DNA of 64,000 bases, from the NCBI RefSeq assembly GCF_003319185.1, contig NZ_QOHJ01000009.1, positions 1 to 64,000 on the forward strand, written 5' to 3'. This DNA is from Blastococcus sp. TF02A-30. Its GTDB lineage: Bacteria; Actinomycetota; Actinomycetes; Mycobacteriales; Geodermatophilaceae. Numbering within the stretch: the first letter of the stretch is position 1; each line of letters opens with the position of its first letter. Below are positions 1-7,765 of the stretch, one piece after another. Both the position numbers and the translations under genes were made by a program. A model generated the notes under the pieces. The model made no database searches. It worked only from the letters and a program-made list of their open reading frames with translations, and had not been told where the DNA came from.

Positions 1-243
<243 letters not shown>

Positions 244-345
244 CACACACCCACATCACGGGTTCCTGCTGCAGGTCACTACGAAGATTTCGCGTCCACT
301 GTGCGGTTCTGAACGCACGAACCGGCCCGGTTCGAAGTTCACAGA

Positions 346-462
346 GTTACGGCGGCCATGGCGAGAGGGAAACGCCCGGTCACATTCCGAACCCGGAAGC
401 TAAGCCTCTCAGCGCCGATGGTACTGCCCTGGAGACGGGGTGGGAGAGTAGGACGCCGCCGG
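346..462 (+). rRNA. rrf: 5S ribosomal RNA
   Basis: This is a 117-nt block that begins GTTACGGCGGCCATGGCGAGAG and ends GGACGCCGCCGGAC. The two ends pair as the 5S helix I, and the conserved CCGAACCCGGAAGCTAAG core lies between them. Its position directly after 23S completes a normal rRNA operon. Confidence 0.96.
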
Positions 463-474
463 ACAACCATTCAC

Positions 475-510
475 ACGCAGGGCCCCAGCCACCAGGCTGG
501 GGCCCTGCGT
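475..510 (+). terminator. rRNA operon intrinsic terminator
   Basis: A perfect 16-bp stem (ACGCAGGGCCCCAGCC and its complement) closes on the 4-nt loop ACCA, starting 12 nt after 5S rRNA. Only a short T/C-rich tail follows, as is common in high-GC actinobacteria. It should end the rRNA transcript. Confidence 0.92.
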
Positions 511-540
511 GCATTCCCCCCCACGACCGGCCCAGCATCA

Positions 541-669
541 GCTTTCGGTACCGAAAGCCGGGCCGGCTCCGGCCCACCCGTACCCAGAGCCGACCAGGAC
601 TCCGGCTTTCGGTACCGAAAGCTCCGGCCGGCTTCCGGCTTCCGGCTTCCGGCTTTCGGTACCGAAAGC
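541..669. repeat. Cluster A of the GCTTTCGGTACCGAAAGC palindrome (three perfect copies)
   Basis: Three perfect 18-bp copies lie at 541-558, 605-622 and 652-669. Between the second and third, about 630-650, GGCTTCC is repeated three times in tandem; it resembles a decayed half of the palindrome. The cluster lies between the rRNA terminator and the 3' end of a convergent ABC operon. The 511-693 stretch holds no credible gene. Confidence 0.9.
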
Positions 670-693
670 TCGGTGGGGCGTCCGGGGACGACG

Positions 694-725
694 GAGCCCC
701 GTTCCGTCGTGACGGAACGGGGCTC
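694..725 (-). terminator. Terminator of the GntR-ABC operon
   Basis: A perfect 15-bp inverted repeat (GAGCCCCGTTCCGTC and its complement) with loop GT starts 12 nt beyond the stop codon of the minus-strand ABC permease gene. It separates this operon from the convergent rRNA operon. Confidence 0.85.
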
Positions 726-737
726 GCTGTCGGGACC

Positions 738-1430
738 TCAGGGGACGACGCGGCGGATCCCCGGGTATGCCGCGAGCGCCGCAGCGACCGCCAGGACGAG
801 GGGCAGCCCGATGGTCAGCGTGGCGGCGGACTGGTCGCCGAACCACTCGGCCACGCTCCCCCACGCCTCCAGCCAGGTGATCAGGATGGCCAGGCCGCCG
901 AACAGCACCAGCGAGCCGATGATCAGGCCCCAGGTGCCGGCCTGCCCCCATCGCTGGTGGACGACGCCCATGCCGATCCCGACGAACATGAAGGCGAGCA
1001 TGGGTGCCCCCGACGCGAACACCTGCAGCAGCGGGTTGTCGACGTCGAAGATGCCCGGCGCCCAGTAGCGCAGGCCGGCCCCCCAGCCGTCGGTCGCGTT
1101 CTCGATGCTCACCAGCGCCGAGAGGACGATGCCGTAGCCCAGCGCCTGCACGGCCGCCACCAGCGCGGTCCCCAGGTAGAAGGTCCGCCGGCTGAGGCTC
1201 ACGCCCATCGCGAACGGGAGCAGCTGGGTCACCGCCTGGACGAAGACCACCAGCACCGTGATGTACAGGGCCAGCACACCGCCGCTGAAGCCCTCCTCCT
1301 CCCCCGCCGGCGTGAGGTGGAAGATCGCCACGTTGATCGCGAAGCTGATCGACACGACGAGCCAGGGGATCCCGAGGATCACCACCGGGTTCACCAGGTG
1401 CAGCCGTGCGGCCTGCAGGACGCGGGTCAT
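738..1430 (-). CDS. ABC-2 type transporter membrane subunit
   Basis: This 230-residue protein is almost entirely hydrophobic, with about six membrane segments and no catalytic motif. It is the likely permease partner of the ATPase encoded immediately upstream: its ATG overlaps the ATPase stop codon as ATGA, so the two are probably translationally coupled. With the GntR gene before them this is a three-gene operon like Bacillus ytr, where a YtrA-type regulator controls an exporter or stress-response ABC system. The substrate cannot be read from the sequence; cell-envelope stress or antibiotic response is an inference from the family. The operon ends at the hairpin 694-725. Confidence 0.8.
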   Translation of the reverse strand: MTRVLQAARLHLVNPVVILGIPWLVVSISFAINVAIFHLTPAGEEEGFSGGVLALYITVLVVFVQAVTQLLPFAMGVSLSRRTFYLGTALVAAVQALGYGIVLSALVSIENATDGWGAGLRYWAPGIFDVDNPLLQVFASGAPMLAFMFVGIGMGVVHQRWGQAGTWGLIIGSLVLFGGLAILITWLEAWGSVAEWFGDQSAATLTIGLPLVLAVAAALAAYPGIRRVVP

Positions 1431-2341
1431 CGCGAGACCTCCTCGAGGTCGGTCGGCGCGGCGGCGGCCGCCGCGGTGGTGTGCAGGCTCATCGCGACGA
1501 CGAGCTGCTGGAGGTTGGTCGGCTCCCAGGAGAGGCCGGCGGCCGCGGCGTCGTCGCCGTCCGCGCCGCTCCGCAGCCGGACGACGGCGCGGCTGTGCCC
1601 GCCCAGGGTCTCGGTGTGCAGGAGCTCGTGACGGGCGGCGAAGGCGGAGACCTTCCCCGTCGGCCCGGTCACGGTCAGCGCCGACCCGCGCAGCGACTCG
1701 GCGTCGGCGTCCAGGAGCACCCGCCCGCGGTCGATGAGCAGCACCCGCTCGAGCAGCGGGGCGATCTCCTCGATGAGGTGCGTGGACAGGACGATCGCCC
1801 GCGGGTGCTCGGCGTAGTCGGCCAGCAGCCGGTCGTAGAACAGCTGCCGGGCGACGGCGTCCAGGCCGAGGTAGGGCTCGTCGAAGAGGGTCAGCGGCGC
1901 CCGGGAGGCCAGGCCGATGATGATGCCGACGGCGGAGTTCATGCCGCGCGACAGCTTCTTGACCGAGCGCTTAGCGGGGAGGTCGAAGTCGCGCAGCAGC
2001 GCGGCGGCGAGATCGGCGTCCCAGTTCTCGAAGACGGTCGCGGCGTAGCCCAGCGCGTCCTTCACCCGGAAGTGGTCCGGGTACTTCTGCCCCTCCTTGA
2101 TGAAGCAGATCCGGCGCAGGACGTCGTCGTTCTCGGACGGACGGGCGGCGAACACCTCGATCCGGCCGCTGGTGGGCACCCGGTGGCCGGTGACGAGCTG
2201 CATCAGCGTCGTCTTGCCGGCGCCGTTGCGGCCCAGCAGACCGGTGATCGCGTCCTGCTCGAAGGCTGTCGAGACGCGGTCGAGGGCGGTGTGGTCGGAG
2301 AAGCGCATCGTGACGTCGGTGACGGTGGCGACGGCGCTCAT
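1427..2341 (-). CDS. ABC transporter ATP-binding protein (YtrB-like)
   Basis: This 304-residue ATPase drives the neighbouring permease at the inner face of the membrane. Walker A is GRNGAGKTT at residues 37-45, Walker B LTLFDE at 150-155 followed by PYLGLD, and the switch histidine is in STH near residue 188. The signature motif is LSRGM at 130-134 instead of LSGGQ, a divergence seen in some ABC-2 exporters. The last 90 residues form an accessory domain of unknown role. Its ATG overlaps the upstream GntR stop (ATGA), and its own stop overlaps the permease start. Expression should follow the GntR operator at 2734-2757. Confidence 0.9.
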   Translation of the reverse strand: MSAVATVTDVTMRFSDHTALDRVSTAFEQDAITGLLGRNGAGKTTLMQLVTGHRVPTSGRIEVFAARPSENDDVLRRICFIKEGQKYPDHFRVKDALGYAATVFENWDADLAAALLRDFDLPAKRSVKKLSRGMNSAVGIIIGLASRAPLTLFDEPYLGLDAVARQLFYDRLLADYAEHPRAIVLSTHLIEEIAPLLERVLLIDRGRVLLDADAESLRGSALTVTGPTGKVSAFAARHELLHTETLGGHSRAVVRLRSGADGDDAAAAGLSWEPTNLQQLVVAMSLHTTAAAAAAPTDLEEVSR

Positions 2342-2700
2342 CGCGGGTCCTCCCAGTGGTCGATCATGGCGGTGAGCTCGCGGGGGGAGATGCCGAGCTT
2401 CTGGGCCTCGGTCATCAGGGGGCGGACGTACTGGTCGGCGAACTCGCTGCGCCGGCGCTTCAGCAGCTGTTCGCGGGCGCCGGTGGCGACGAACATCCCG
2501 ACTCCTCGTCTCTTGTAGAGGACCCCGTCCGCGACCAGCTGGTTGAGCCCCTTGGCGGCGGTGGCGGGGTTGATGCGGTGGAAGGCGGCCAGCTCGTTGG
2601 ACGAGGGGGCCTGGCTCTCCTCGGCGAGGGAGCCGGCGACGATCGCGTTCTCGATCTCACCCGCGACCTGGCGGAAGATCGGCCCGGCGTCCTCGTTCAC
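2338..2700 (-). CDS. GntR-family transcriptional regulator (YtrA subfamily)
   Basis: This is a 120-residue regulator. A winged-helix GntR domain fills about residues 10-80, with a recognition segment around NELAAFHRINPATAAKGLNQL. Only a short helical tail follows, as in the YtrA subfamily, which has no large effector domain. The start is GTG at 2700; GGGGAG lies upstream. It opens the operon and probably represses it by binding the perfect inverted repeat 34 bp upstream. YtrA regulators usually respond to cell-wall-active compounds; the ligand here is unknown. Confidence 0.9.
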   Translation of the reverse strand: MNEDAGPIFRQVAGEIENAIVAGSLAEESQAPSSNELAAFHRINPATAAKGLNQLVADGVLYKRRGVGMFVATGAREQLLKRRRSEFADQYVRPLMTEAQKLGISPRELTAMIDHWEDPR

Positions 2701-2733
2701 GCCGGTCCGCTCCCCGCGGGCACTCGGTCCCTG

Positions 2734-2757
2734 GGTTCATTACTCATGTAATGAACC
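2734..2757. promoter_or_regulatory. Operator of the GntR-ABC operon
   Basis: GGTTCATTAC and GTAATGAACC are perfect 10-bp inverted arms with a 4-bp spacer (TCAT). The site is AT-rich in a GC-rich background and lies 34 bp upstream of the GntR start codon. This is the expected place for autoregulation by a dimeric GntR protein; a -10-like TAATGA falls inside the right arm. Confidence 0.8.
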
Positions 2758-2836
2758 ATAGGACTACGTCGGCGCGGGGCGCAAGCTCCTGCGCGGTTAG
2801 GGTCGTCCGGCACCGTCCACCGCCAGAGGAGCACCC

Positions 2837-3169
2837 ATGCGCCGCCGTCTCCGCCTGCGCGTCCTCGTCGCCTCGTCCGCGGCCCTGCCCGCCGTCCTGC
2901 TCGCCGGGTGCGCCTCCGGGGCGCTGTCGTCGGCCGAGGTGGCGTCGTCCGCCGAGGACGCCCTCGAGTCCGAGGTCGGCGTCCGGCCGGACGTGCGCTG
3001 CGAGGAAGGACTGGAGCGGGAGGAGGGCGCCTCCACCCGGTGCACGCTCACCGCCGAGGACGACGACGTGGAGTACGGCGTCACGGTGACCGTCACGGAC
3101 ACGGGGGAGGGGGCCCGCCTGCAGGTGGAGGTGGACGACGGGCCGATCGCCGACGGCTCCGAGGGCTGA
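2837..3169 (+). CDS. DUF4333-type lipoprotein
   Basis: This 110-residue exported protein has an N-terminal MRRRLRLR segment, a hydrophobic stretch and the lipobox LLAGC near residues 21-25, so it should be lipidated and anchored outside the membrane. The rest resembles the actinobacterial DUF4333 domain, with two cysteines (VRCEEGL and STRCTL) that could form a disulfide and a YGVTVTVT strand. AGAGGAG precedes the ATG. A TAGGGT hexamer at 2798-2803 fits a -10 element with a leader of about 27 nt. It ends 3 bp from the convergent EgtE-like gene. The function of the family is not known. Confidence 0.82.
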   Translation: MRRRLRLRVLVASSAALPAVLLAGCASGALSSAEVASSAEDALESEVGVRPDVRCEEGLEREEGASTRCTLTAEDDDVEYGVTVTVTDTGEGARLQVEVDDGPIADGSEG

Positions 3170-3172
3170 CGC

Positions 3173-4297
3173 TCAGAGAGCGGCGGCGAGCGCCTCGAGG
3201 TCCTCGACCGAGGCGTCCAGGTGCGGCGAGACGCGCAGCACCGGGCCGGTCATCTCCCCCGGCGCCCGCTCGGGGCCGATCGCGCTGGTCACGATGCCGT
3301 GCTCGGTGAGCAGCCGGCTGCGGGTGGCGACGACGTCCGCGCCGGCCGGCGGGCGCAGCGTGGTCGTCGCGGTCGGCTCGTCCGCCGGTTCCACCACCGT
3401 CCAGCCGGAGACGCCGTCGAGCAGAGCGCGCGTGGTCCGGCCCAGGGCCGCCAGCCGCTCCCGCACCCGGTCGGGACCGGCCGCGAGGTGGTCGCCGACC
3501 GACACGATCAACCCGATCCGGCCGGCGACGTGCGCCTCGCCGGACTCGAACGCCCGCATCGGTGGCACGCCCTCGGGCTCGGGCAGCACGGGGACCAGCT
3601 GGGCGGCGATCGCCGGCCGGGCCACGAGCAGCCCCACCCCGCGCGGTCCGGCCAGCCACTTGCGCGAGGTGCCGTAGACGACGTCGGCGCCGAGGTCGCA
3701 GTCGACGTGGCCCAGGGACTGCGCGGCGTCGAGCACCAGCGGCACCCCGGCGTCGCGGCACAGGGCGGCCACCTCGGCCGCGGGCTGGAGCACGCCCCGG
3801 TGGCTGGGCACGTGGGTGAGGTGGACGAACCGCGGGGGATCGGCGGCCAGCTGCCGGCCGAACGCGTCGACGTCGACCCGGCCGACGCCGTCCACCGGCA
3901 TCGGCTCCGGGCGCAGCCCGTGCGCCCGCAGCTGGGCGATGTTCGGCGCGTACTCCCCCGGCAGGCAGGCCACGCGGGCGCCGACCGGCAGCCGCCAGCC
4001 GGACAGCAGCGCGACGAACGCCGCCTGCGCCGACTCGAGGAAGGCGACATCGGCCGCGGCCATGCCCACCAGGCCGCCGAGCACCGAGCGGCCCTGCTGG
4101 AGCAGGTCCTCGGCGGCCGCCTCGGCCACGTAGCCGCCGAGCTCCGCCTCGTGCCGGGCGTGGTGCGCCGCCGCCTCGAGGGCGCGGTTGCTCTGCCGGC
4201 TGGTCGCCGCGCTGTCGAGGTGCCGTCCAGCGGGGCGGGGGCGGGCCCTGCGCCAGGCGGCGCCGAGGTCCTCGTGCGGAAGTGCTGCGGTGCTCAG
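3173..4297 (-). CDS. egtE: EgtE-like PLP-dependent enzyme (class V aminotransferase fold)
   Basis: This 374-residue protein resembles mycobacterial EgtE, the PLP beta-lyase that forms ergothioneine from the hercynylcysteine sulfoxide. Visible marks are HLDSAATSRQS at 27-37, RHEAELGGYV at 48-57, LPGEYAPN at 112-119, a PLP-binding DAAQ at 190-193 and the Schiff-base lysine in TSRKWLAGPRGVG at K213. No ATG, GTG or TTG lies in frame near the N terminus. The best start is CTG at 4297, which overlaps the anti-sigma stop as CTGA and has GGAG 5 nt upstream. It is the last gene of a five-gene sigma-factor operon. No other egt gene is in view, so a cysteine desulfurase-like role remains possible. Confidence 0.75.
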   Translation of the reverse strand: MSTAALPHEDLGAAWRRARPRPAGRHLDSAATSRQSNRALEAAAHHARHEAELGGYVAEAAAEDLLQQGRSVLGGLVGMAAADVAFLESAQAAFVALLSGWRLPVGARVACLPGEYAPNIAQLRAHGLRPEPMPVDGVGRVDVDAFGRQLAADPPRFVHLTHVPSHRGVLQPAAEVAALCRDAGVPLVLDAAQSLGHVDCDLGADVVYGTSRKWLAGPRGVGLLVARPAIAAQLVPVLPEPEGVPPMRAFESGEAHVAGRIGLIVSVGDHLAAGPDRVRERLAALGRTTRALLDGVSGWTVVEPADEPTATTTLRPPAGADVVATRSRLLTEHGIVTSAIGPERAPGEMTGPVLRVSPHLDASVEDLEALAAAL

Positions 4298-5046
4298 GTC
4301 TCCAGCTCCCCGCGGCAGACCGAGACCCCCGAGTGCTCGGGGTTGCCGTCCAGCGGCTCGACCGAGACGTCGACGAGCGGGAAGCGGCCCAGCTCGAGCC
4401 CGTCGGGGAGCTCGTAGGTGTTGCTGCCGGCCTGCGCGATGCCCAGCGGCACCATGCCGACGACGTCGCGGTCGATCAGCCACAGCTCGTAGTACGCGTC
4501 GTCGAGCTGCGGGGCGTCGAGCTCGAGCTGCACCACCCGGGAGCCGTCGTCCCGCCGCACGATCTCCGCGCGGCCGGAGGCGTCGTTGCCCGCCAGCGGG
4601 TCGAGCGCGATCGCGGTGACCTGCTCGCCGCCGTCGTCCTCCCGCTGGACGATCGCGACCGCGCCGGCGCCGATCACCGCTCCGACGGCGACGGCAGCGG
4701 CGGCGGCCAGCCACCCGCGGCGGCGGGAGCGGAACGGCAGCACCGTGCCGACCTCGGGCTCCGCGGGCGGGGGGACCGACGGCGCGGCGGCGGCCGGGGC
4801 GGCGTCCTGGTGCGGGACGGCGCTGACGCCGGTGGCCGCGGCGATCGCGTCCCACACCCGCGGCGGGGGCGGGACGGCGGCGCCGGGCGCGGCCAGCTGG
4901 GGAACGGCGAGGGCCTCGACCCCCCGCCGCAGGGATGCGACCTCGGCGCGGCAGGCGGCGCACTCCTCCAGGTGCGCGGCGTCGGCGTCCGGCAGGGGCT
5001 CGCGCAGCGCCGCGAGCGCGAGCTGCTCAGGCGTGCAGTGCTGCAC
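4294..5046 (-). CDS. rskA: Anti-sigma-K factor (RskA-like)
   Basis: This 250-residue membrane protein should hold the neighbouring ECF sigma factor inactive. The N terminus carries a short zinc-binding anti-sigma motif, HLEECAAC near residues 25-32. A single membrane span, WLAAAAAVAVGAVIGAGAVA, follows at about 111-130, and the extracytoplasmic part matches the RskA C-terminal domain (YELWLIDRD, VSVEPLDG). Such proteins are released by regulated proteolysis or redox change. Its ATG lies 20 nt inside the end of the sigma gene, giving the usual sigma/anti-sigma coupling, and its stop overlaps the CTG start of the next gene. Confidence 0.88.
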   Translation of the reverse strand: MQHCTPEQLALAALREPLPDADAAHLEECAACRAEVASLRRGVEALAVPQLAAPGAAVPPPPRVWDAIAAATGVSAVPHQDAAPAAAAPSVPPPAEPEVGTVLPFRSRRRGWLAAAAAVAVGAVIGAGAVAIVQREDDGGEQVTAIALDPLAGNDASGRAEIVRRDDGSRVVQLELDAPQLDDAYYELWLIDRDVVGMVPLGIAQAGSNTYELPDGLELGRFPLVDVSVEPLDGNPEHSGVSVCRGELET

Positions 5047-5674
5047 CGTCCACCTCCAACCGGGTCCGCAGGCGCTCCAGTGTGCGCCGGATGTGGCTCT
5101 TGACCGTGCCCAGCGGCAGGCCGGTGCGTTCGGCGATCTGCGCGTGGGTGAGGTCCTCGAAGAACGCGAGCTCGATGATGCCGCGCTGCGGCTGGCCGAG
5201 GTGGTCCAGCTCGTCGAGCAGCAGCACCCGGTCGGTGGCGGCGGTGTCGACGCCGGCCGTCACCGGGCCGCCGGGCCGCGCCTGCGCCTCGGTGAGCGCG
5301 GCCTCGGCCTCGCGCCGCTGCTTGTCGCGGCGGGCCCAGGCGTCGGCGATCTTGTGCCGGCAGATGCCCACCAGCCAGGCGGGCAGCGGCGACTCGTCGG
5401 GGCGGAAGCGCGCCCGGCCGGTCCAGGCGGCGACGAACACCTGCTGGGTGACGTCCTCGGCGTCCGGGCCCGGGCCGAACGCGCGCACGGCCATCCCGTG
5501 CACCTGGCCGGCCCAGCGCTCGTACGCCCAGGCCAGCGCCTGCTCCTCGCCCGCGGCGAAGCGACGGCCGACCTCGGCGTCGTCCGGGTCGACGGCGCTG
5601 CGCGACGTCGGCACGGGATCCACGCGCACGACGCTACCGATCACCGGCCGCCGCAGGGCCACCGCCCCGCTCAC
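5027..5674 (-). CDS. sigK: ECF RNA polymerase sigma factor (SigK-like)
   Basis: This 215-residue ECF sigma factor has region 2 around GPDAEDVTQQVFVAAW (near residues 65-85) for -10 recognition and region 4 ending in LPLGTVKSHIRRTLERLR, the -35 helix-turn-helix. The cognate RskA-like anti-sigma gene follows with overlap. GTG at 5674 overlaps the sortase stop as GTGA and was chosen for that reason, but in-frame GTG codons at 5662, 5644, 5629, 5623 and 5614 are alternatives, and the true N terminus may be about 15 residues shorter. It sits in the middle of the operon, so it probably drives transcription of its own DUF4397-sortase partners. Confidence 0.88.
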   Translation of the reverse strand: MSGAVALRRPVIGSVVRVDPVPTSRSAVDPDDAEVGRRFAAGEEQALAWAYERWAGQVHGMAVRAFGPGPDAEDVTQQVFVAAWTGRARFRPDESPLPAWLVGICRHKIADAWARRDKQRREAEAALTEAQARPGGPVTAGVDTAATDRVLLLDELDHLGQPQRGIIELAFFEDLTHAQIAERTGLPLGTVKSHIRRTLERLRTRLEVDGAALHA

Positions 5675-6306
5675 GGGATCGGCTCCGCCACGACCACGAC
5701 GTTGTCGCGGTAGCTGCGCAGCTCGGGCTGGAACGGGCCCCCGCAGGTGACCAGGGTGAGCCGGGGAGCGCCCTCGCGGGCGAAGATCCGGTCCACCGGG
5801 AGCACCTGCTTGGTGATGACCTCGCGGGAGACCACCCGCCAGCGCGTCACCGTGCCGGCGGCCTCGGTGACCACGACCTCGGCGCCGACCTCGGCGTCCG
5901 CGATCGGGGCCAGCGCGCCCAGCCCCTGCTCGGCGTCGTCGACGTGACCGGCCAGGACCGCCGAGCCGGCCGCCCCGGGGGTGGGGCCGAACCGGTACCA
6001 GCCGACGCGGGAGACATCCTCCGGGAGCTCCATCTGCCCGTCGGCGGCGACCCCGACGGCGTCGACGGGCGCGTCGATGCCGAGGGCCGGCACGGCGATC
6101 CGGGCCGGTGCCGGGGCGGGCTCGGCCGTCGGGGGGAGGGCCGAGCGGGTGGGGACGGGCGCCGCCCCGGCCGTCGGCGACGGCTCGGGGAGGGCCCGCT
6201 CCACGGGGACGCCCACCGCCGCCTCCGGCCGGGTGAGCACCCAGGCGGTCGGCGCGCCCACGGCCAGGGCGAGGCCCAGCACGGCGGAGGCGGCGGCGGT
6301 GCGCAT
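5671..6306 (-). CDS. Class F sortase
   Basis: This 211-residue membrane-anchored transpeptidase has an N-terminal span at about 5-25, a proline/alanine-rich linker to residue 68, then a sortase domain. The catalytic triad is visible: H121 in VLAGHVD, C188 in LTLVTCGG and R200 in RSYRDNVVVV. Class F sortases of actinobacteria are housekeeping-like enzymes with poorly defined substrates. The ATG is 14 nt after the DUF4397 gene, and the stop overlaps the sigma GTG. The adjacent DUF4397 protein, with a C-terminal hydrophobic span and basic tail, is the obvious candidate substrate. Confidence 0.88.
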   Translation of the reverse strand: MRTAAASAVLGLALAVGAPTAWVLTRPEAAVGVPVERALPEPSPTAGAAPVPTRSALPPTAEPAPAPARIAVPALGIDAPVDAVGVAADGQMELPEDVSRVGWYRFGPTPGAAGSAVLAGHVDDAEQGLGALAPIADAEVGAEVVVTEAAGTVTRWRVVSREVITKQVLPVDRIFAREGAPRLTLVTCGGPFQPELRSYRDNVVVVAEPIP

Positions 6307-6320
6307 CGGTGTCGCCCTGG

Positions 6321-7139
6321 TCAGCCGCGGGTGCGGGCCAGGCGGAGGGCGCCGGCACCCGCGACGGCCAGGCCGGCCACCGAGAGGGCCGCCACGACCG
6401 GCAGCGAGCTGTCGTCGTCGACCAGACCGGCCGAGCCGCCGGGGACACCCGACGGCGTCGAGTGCATGCCGCTGATGGTCTGGACGGCGAGCTGGTAGCC
6501 GGCGTCCCCGTTGCCCCAGGCGTAGACGATGGTCGAGGCGCCCTCGGCCAGGGTCAGGTCGGCCGGGCCGATCGCCACGGTGTCGGTGCCGGCGAGGACG
6601 ACGTCGGCGCTGATCGTGCCGGCGGGCACGGTGAGCGTCGCCTCGTCGGGGTTCGTCAGGCCCTCGACGACCGGGGTGCCACCGGCGCGCACGTCCACGG
6701 CGGGGGCCGCTGCGGTGTGGCGGACGGTGACGCGGGCCTGGCCGGCGGGGACGGCCGAGGTGTCGTTGACGAACGGCGTCAGGACCGGGGAGCCGTCCTC
6801 CGTCAGGTGCGCGACCACGGTGGCGTTGGCCCCGGCCGGGACGGCGACGCCGTTCGCCGAGAGCAGCGGCGTGCCGGAGCCGTCGGCGGCGTCGGCCGGG
6901 AAGAGGGCCAGGTCGTAGGAGCCGGCGGGCAGCTCGAGCGGATCGGTGAGGGTGCCCGGCTGGAAGTCGTCGATCAGCCGCTCGCCGTTGGCGTAGACGT
7001 CCACCGGGGTGGCCGGGATGCCGTGCAGGACCGAGACCATGGCCGTGTCGGCCGCGGCCGCGGGGGTGGCGACGAGGACCAGACCGCCGACGACGGCGGC
7101 AGCGCCGGCGGCGCCGCCCAGGGTGCGCAGAGTGCTCAC
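6321..7139 (-). CDS. DUF4397 surface protein
   Basis: This 272-residue secreted protein starts at GTG 7139, with GGAAGGA 6 nt upstream. A signal peptide ends near ATPAAAADT (about residue 30). The body holds DUF4397 repeats (VSVLHGIPATPVDVYANG, then VTVRHTAAAPAVDVRAGG), a beta-sandwich fold found in exported proteins. The C terminus has a hydrophobic span (PVVAALSVAGLAVAGAGALR) ending RTRG, like a cell-wall sorting signal but without LPXTG. It is the first gene of the sortase/sigma operon. CATCCG/CGGAAG elements at 7201-7206 and 7181-7186 could be a weak ECF promoter, but their spacing (14 nt) is short. Molecular function is unknown. Confidence 0.85.
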   Translation of the reverse strand: MSTLRTLGGAAGAAAVVGGLVLVATPAAAADTAMVSVLHGIPATPVDVYANGERLIDDFQPGTLTDPLELPAGSYDLALFPADAADGSGTPLLSANGVAVPAGANATVVAHLTEDGSPVLTPFVNDTSAVPAGQARVTVRHTAAAPAVDVRAGGTPVVEGLTNPDEATLTVPAGTISADVVLAGTDTVAIGPADLTLAEGASTIVYAWGNGDAGYQLAVQTISGMHSTPSGVPGGSAGLVDDDSSLPVVAALSVAGLAVAGAGALRLARTRG

Positions 7140-7257
7140 GGGGTGTTCCTTCCGAAGAGGAGTGGTGCCTGTCACCCCTTCTTCCGGGCGCCTCGGCGAT
7201 CCGGATGCAGTTGAGAGCTGGACTTCCTGCGGTCACCCGGTCGTGGAGGATGGCGGC

Positions 7258-7725
7258 ATGACTCCGCGCGACCGGGACGCCGAGGGCCGGGCCCGCAACG
7301 CGCGGCCGCGGGACGCGCTGGGCCGCCCCCTGCCGCACGACGCCGTGGGGGAGCCGAGGGCGCCGGAGGGGATCGTCCGCGAGCCGCTGGTCGCGCTGGC
7401 CGAGGCGCAGTCCCTGCTCGACGCCGGCCGCCCGTTCCACGCCCACGAGGTCCTCGAGGACGCCTGGAAGACCGCCGTCCCGGAGGAGCGGCAGCTGTGG
7501 CGCGGGCTGGCCCAGCTGGCCGTCGGCCTGACCCACGCGGCACGGGGCAACGCCCGCGGTGCGGCCACGCTGCTCGAGCGCGGCGCGGGCAACGTCGCCC
7601 CGTACGCGACGGCGCCGCCGCACGGCGTCGACGTCCCGGGGCTGACGGCGTGGGCCCGCGGGCTGGCGGCCGACGCCGCGGCCGGTCGCGGCCTCCGGCT
7701 CGATCCTCCGTCGCTGCGCGGCTGA
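7258..7725 (+). CDS. DUF309 domain protein
   Basis: This 155-residue soluble protein carries the DUF309 helical signature FHAHEVLEDAWKTA followed by RQLWRGLAQLAVGLTHAARGN (about residues 61-100). The H-x-x-H-E-x-x-E-x-W pattern suggests a metal site or small helical bundle; no reaction is established. GTGGAGGAT lies just upstream of the ATG. It diverges from the DUF4397 operon across 118 bp, and 40 bp separate it from the SRPBCC gene, with which it may share a transcript. Confidence 0.83.
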   Translation: MTPRDRDAEGRARNARPRDALGRPLPHDAVGEPRAPEGIVREPLVALAEAQSLLDAGRPFHAHEVLEDAWKTAVPEERQLWRGLAQLAVGLTHAARGNARGAATLLERGAGNVAPYATAPPHGVDVPGLTAWARGLAADAAAGRGLRLDPPSLRG

Positions 7726-7765
7726 GCACCTGGCACATCTCCCGGCACTGCAGGAGACTGCGCGG

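Noticed and set aside
244..345. tRNA in the 23S-5S spacer (GGTTCGAAG resembles a T-loop)
   Set aside because: No acceptor or anticodon stem can be formed around it.
541..669. Cluster A as a CRISPR array
   Set aside because: Repeats are perfect palindromes of 18 bp, spacers differ in length and partly derive from the repeat, and no cas gene is present.
7181..7206. SigK-type promoter (CATCCG...CGGAAG) before the DUF4397 gene
   Set aside because: The 14-nt spacing is shorter than the usual 16-18 and the -10 match is poor; mentioned only as a weak possibility.
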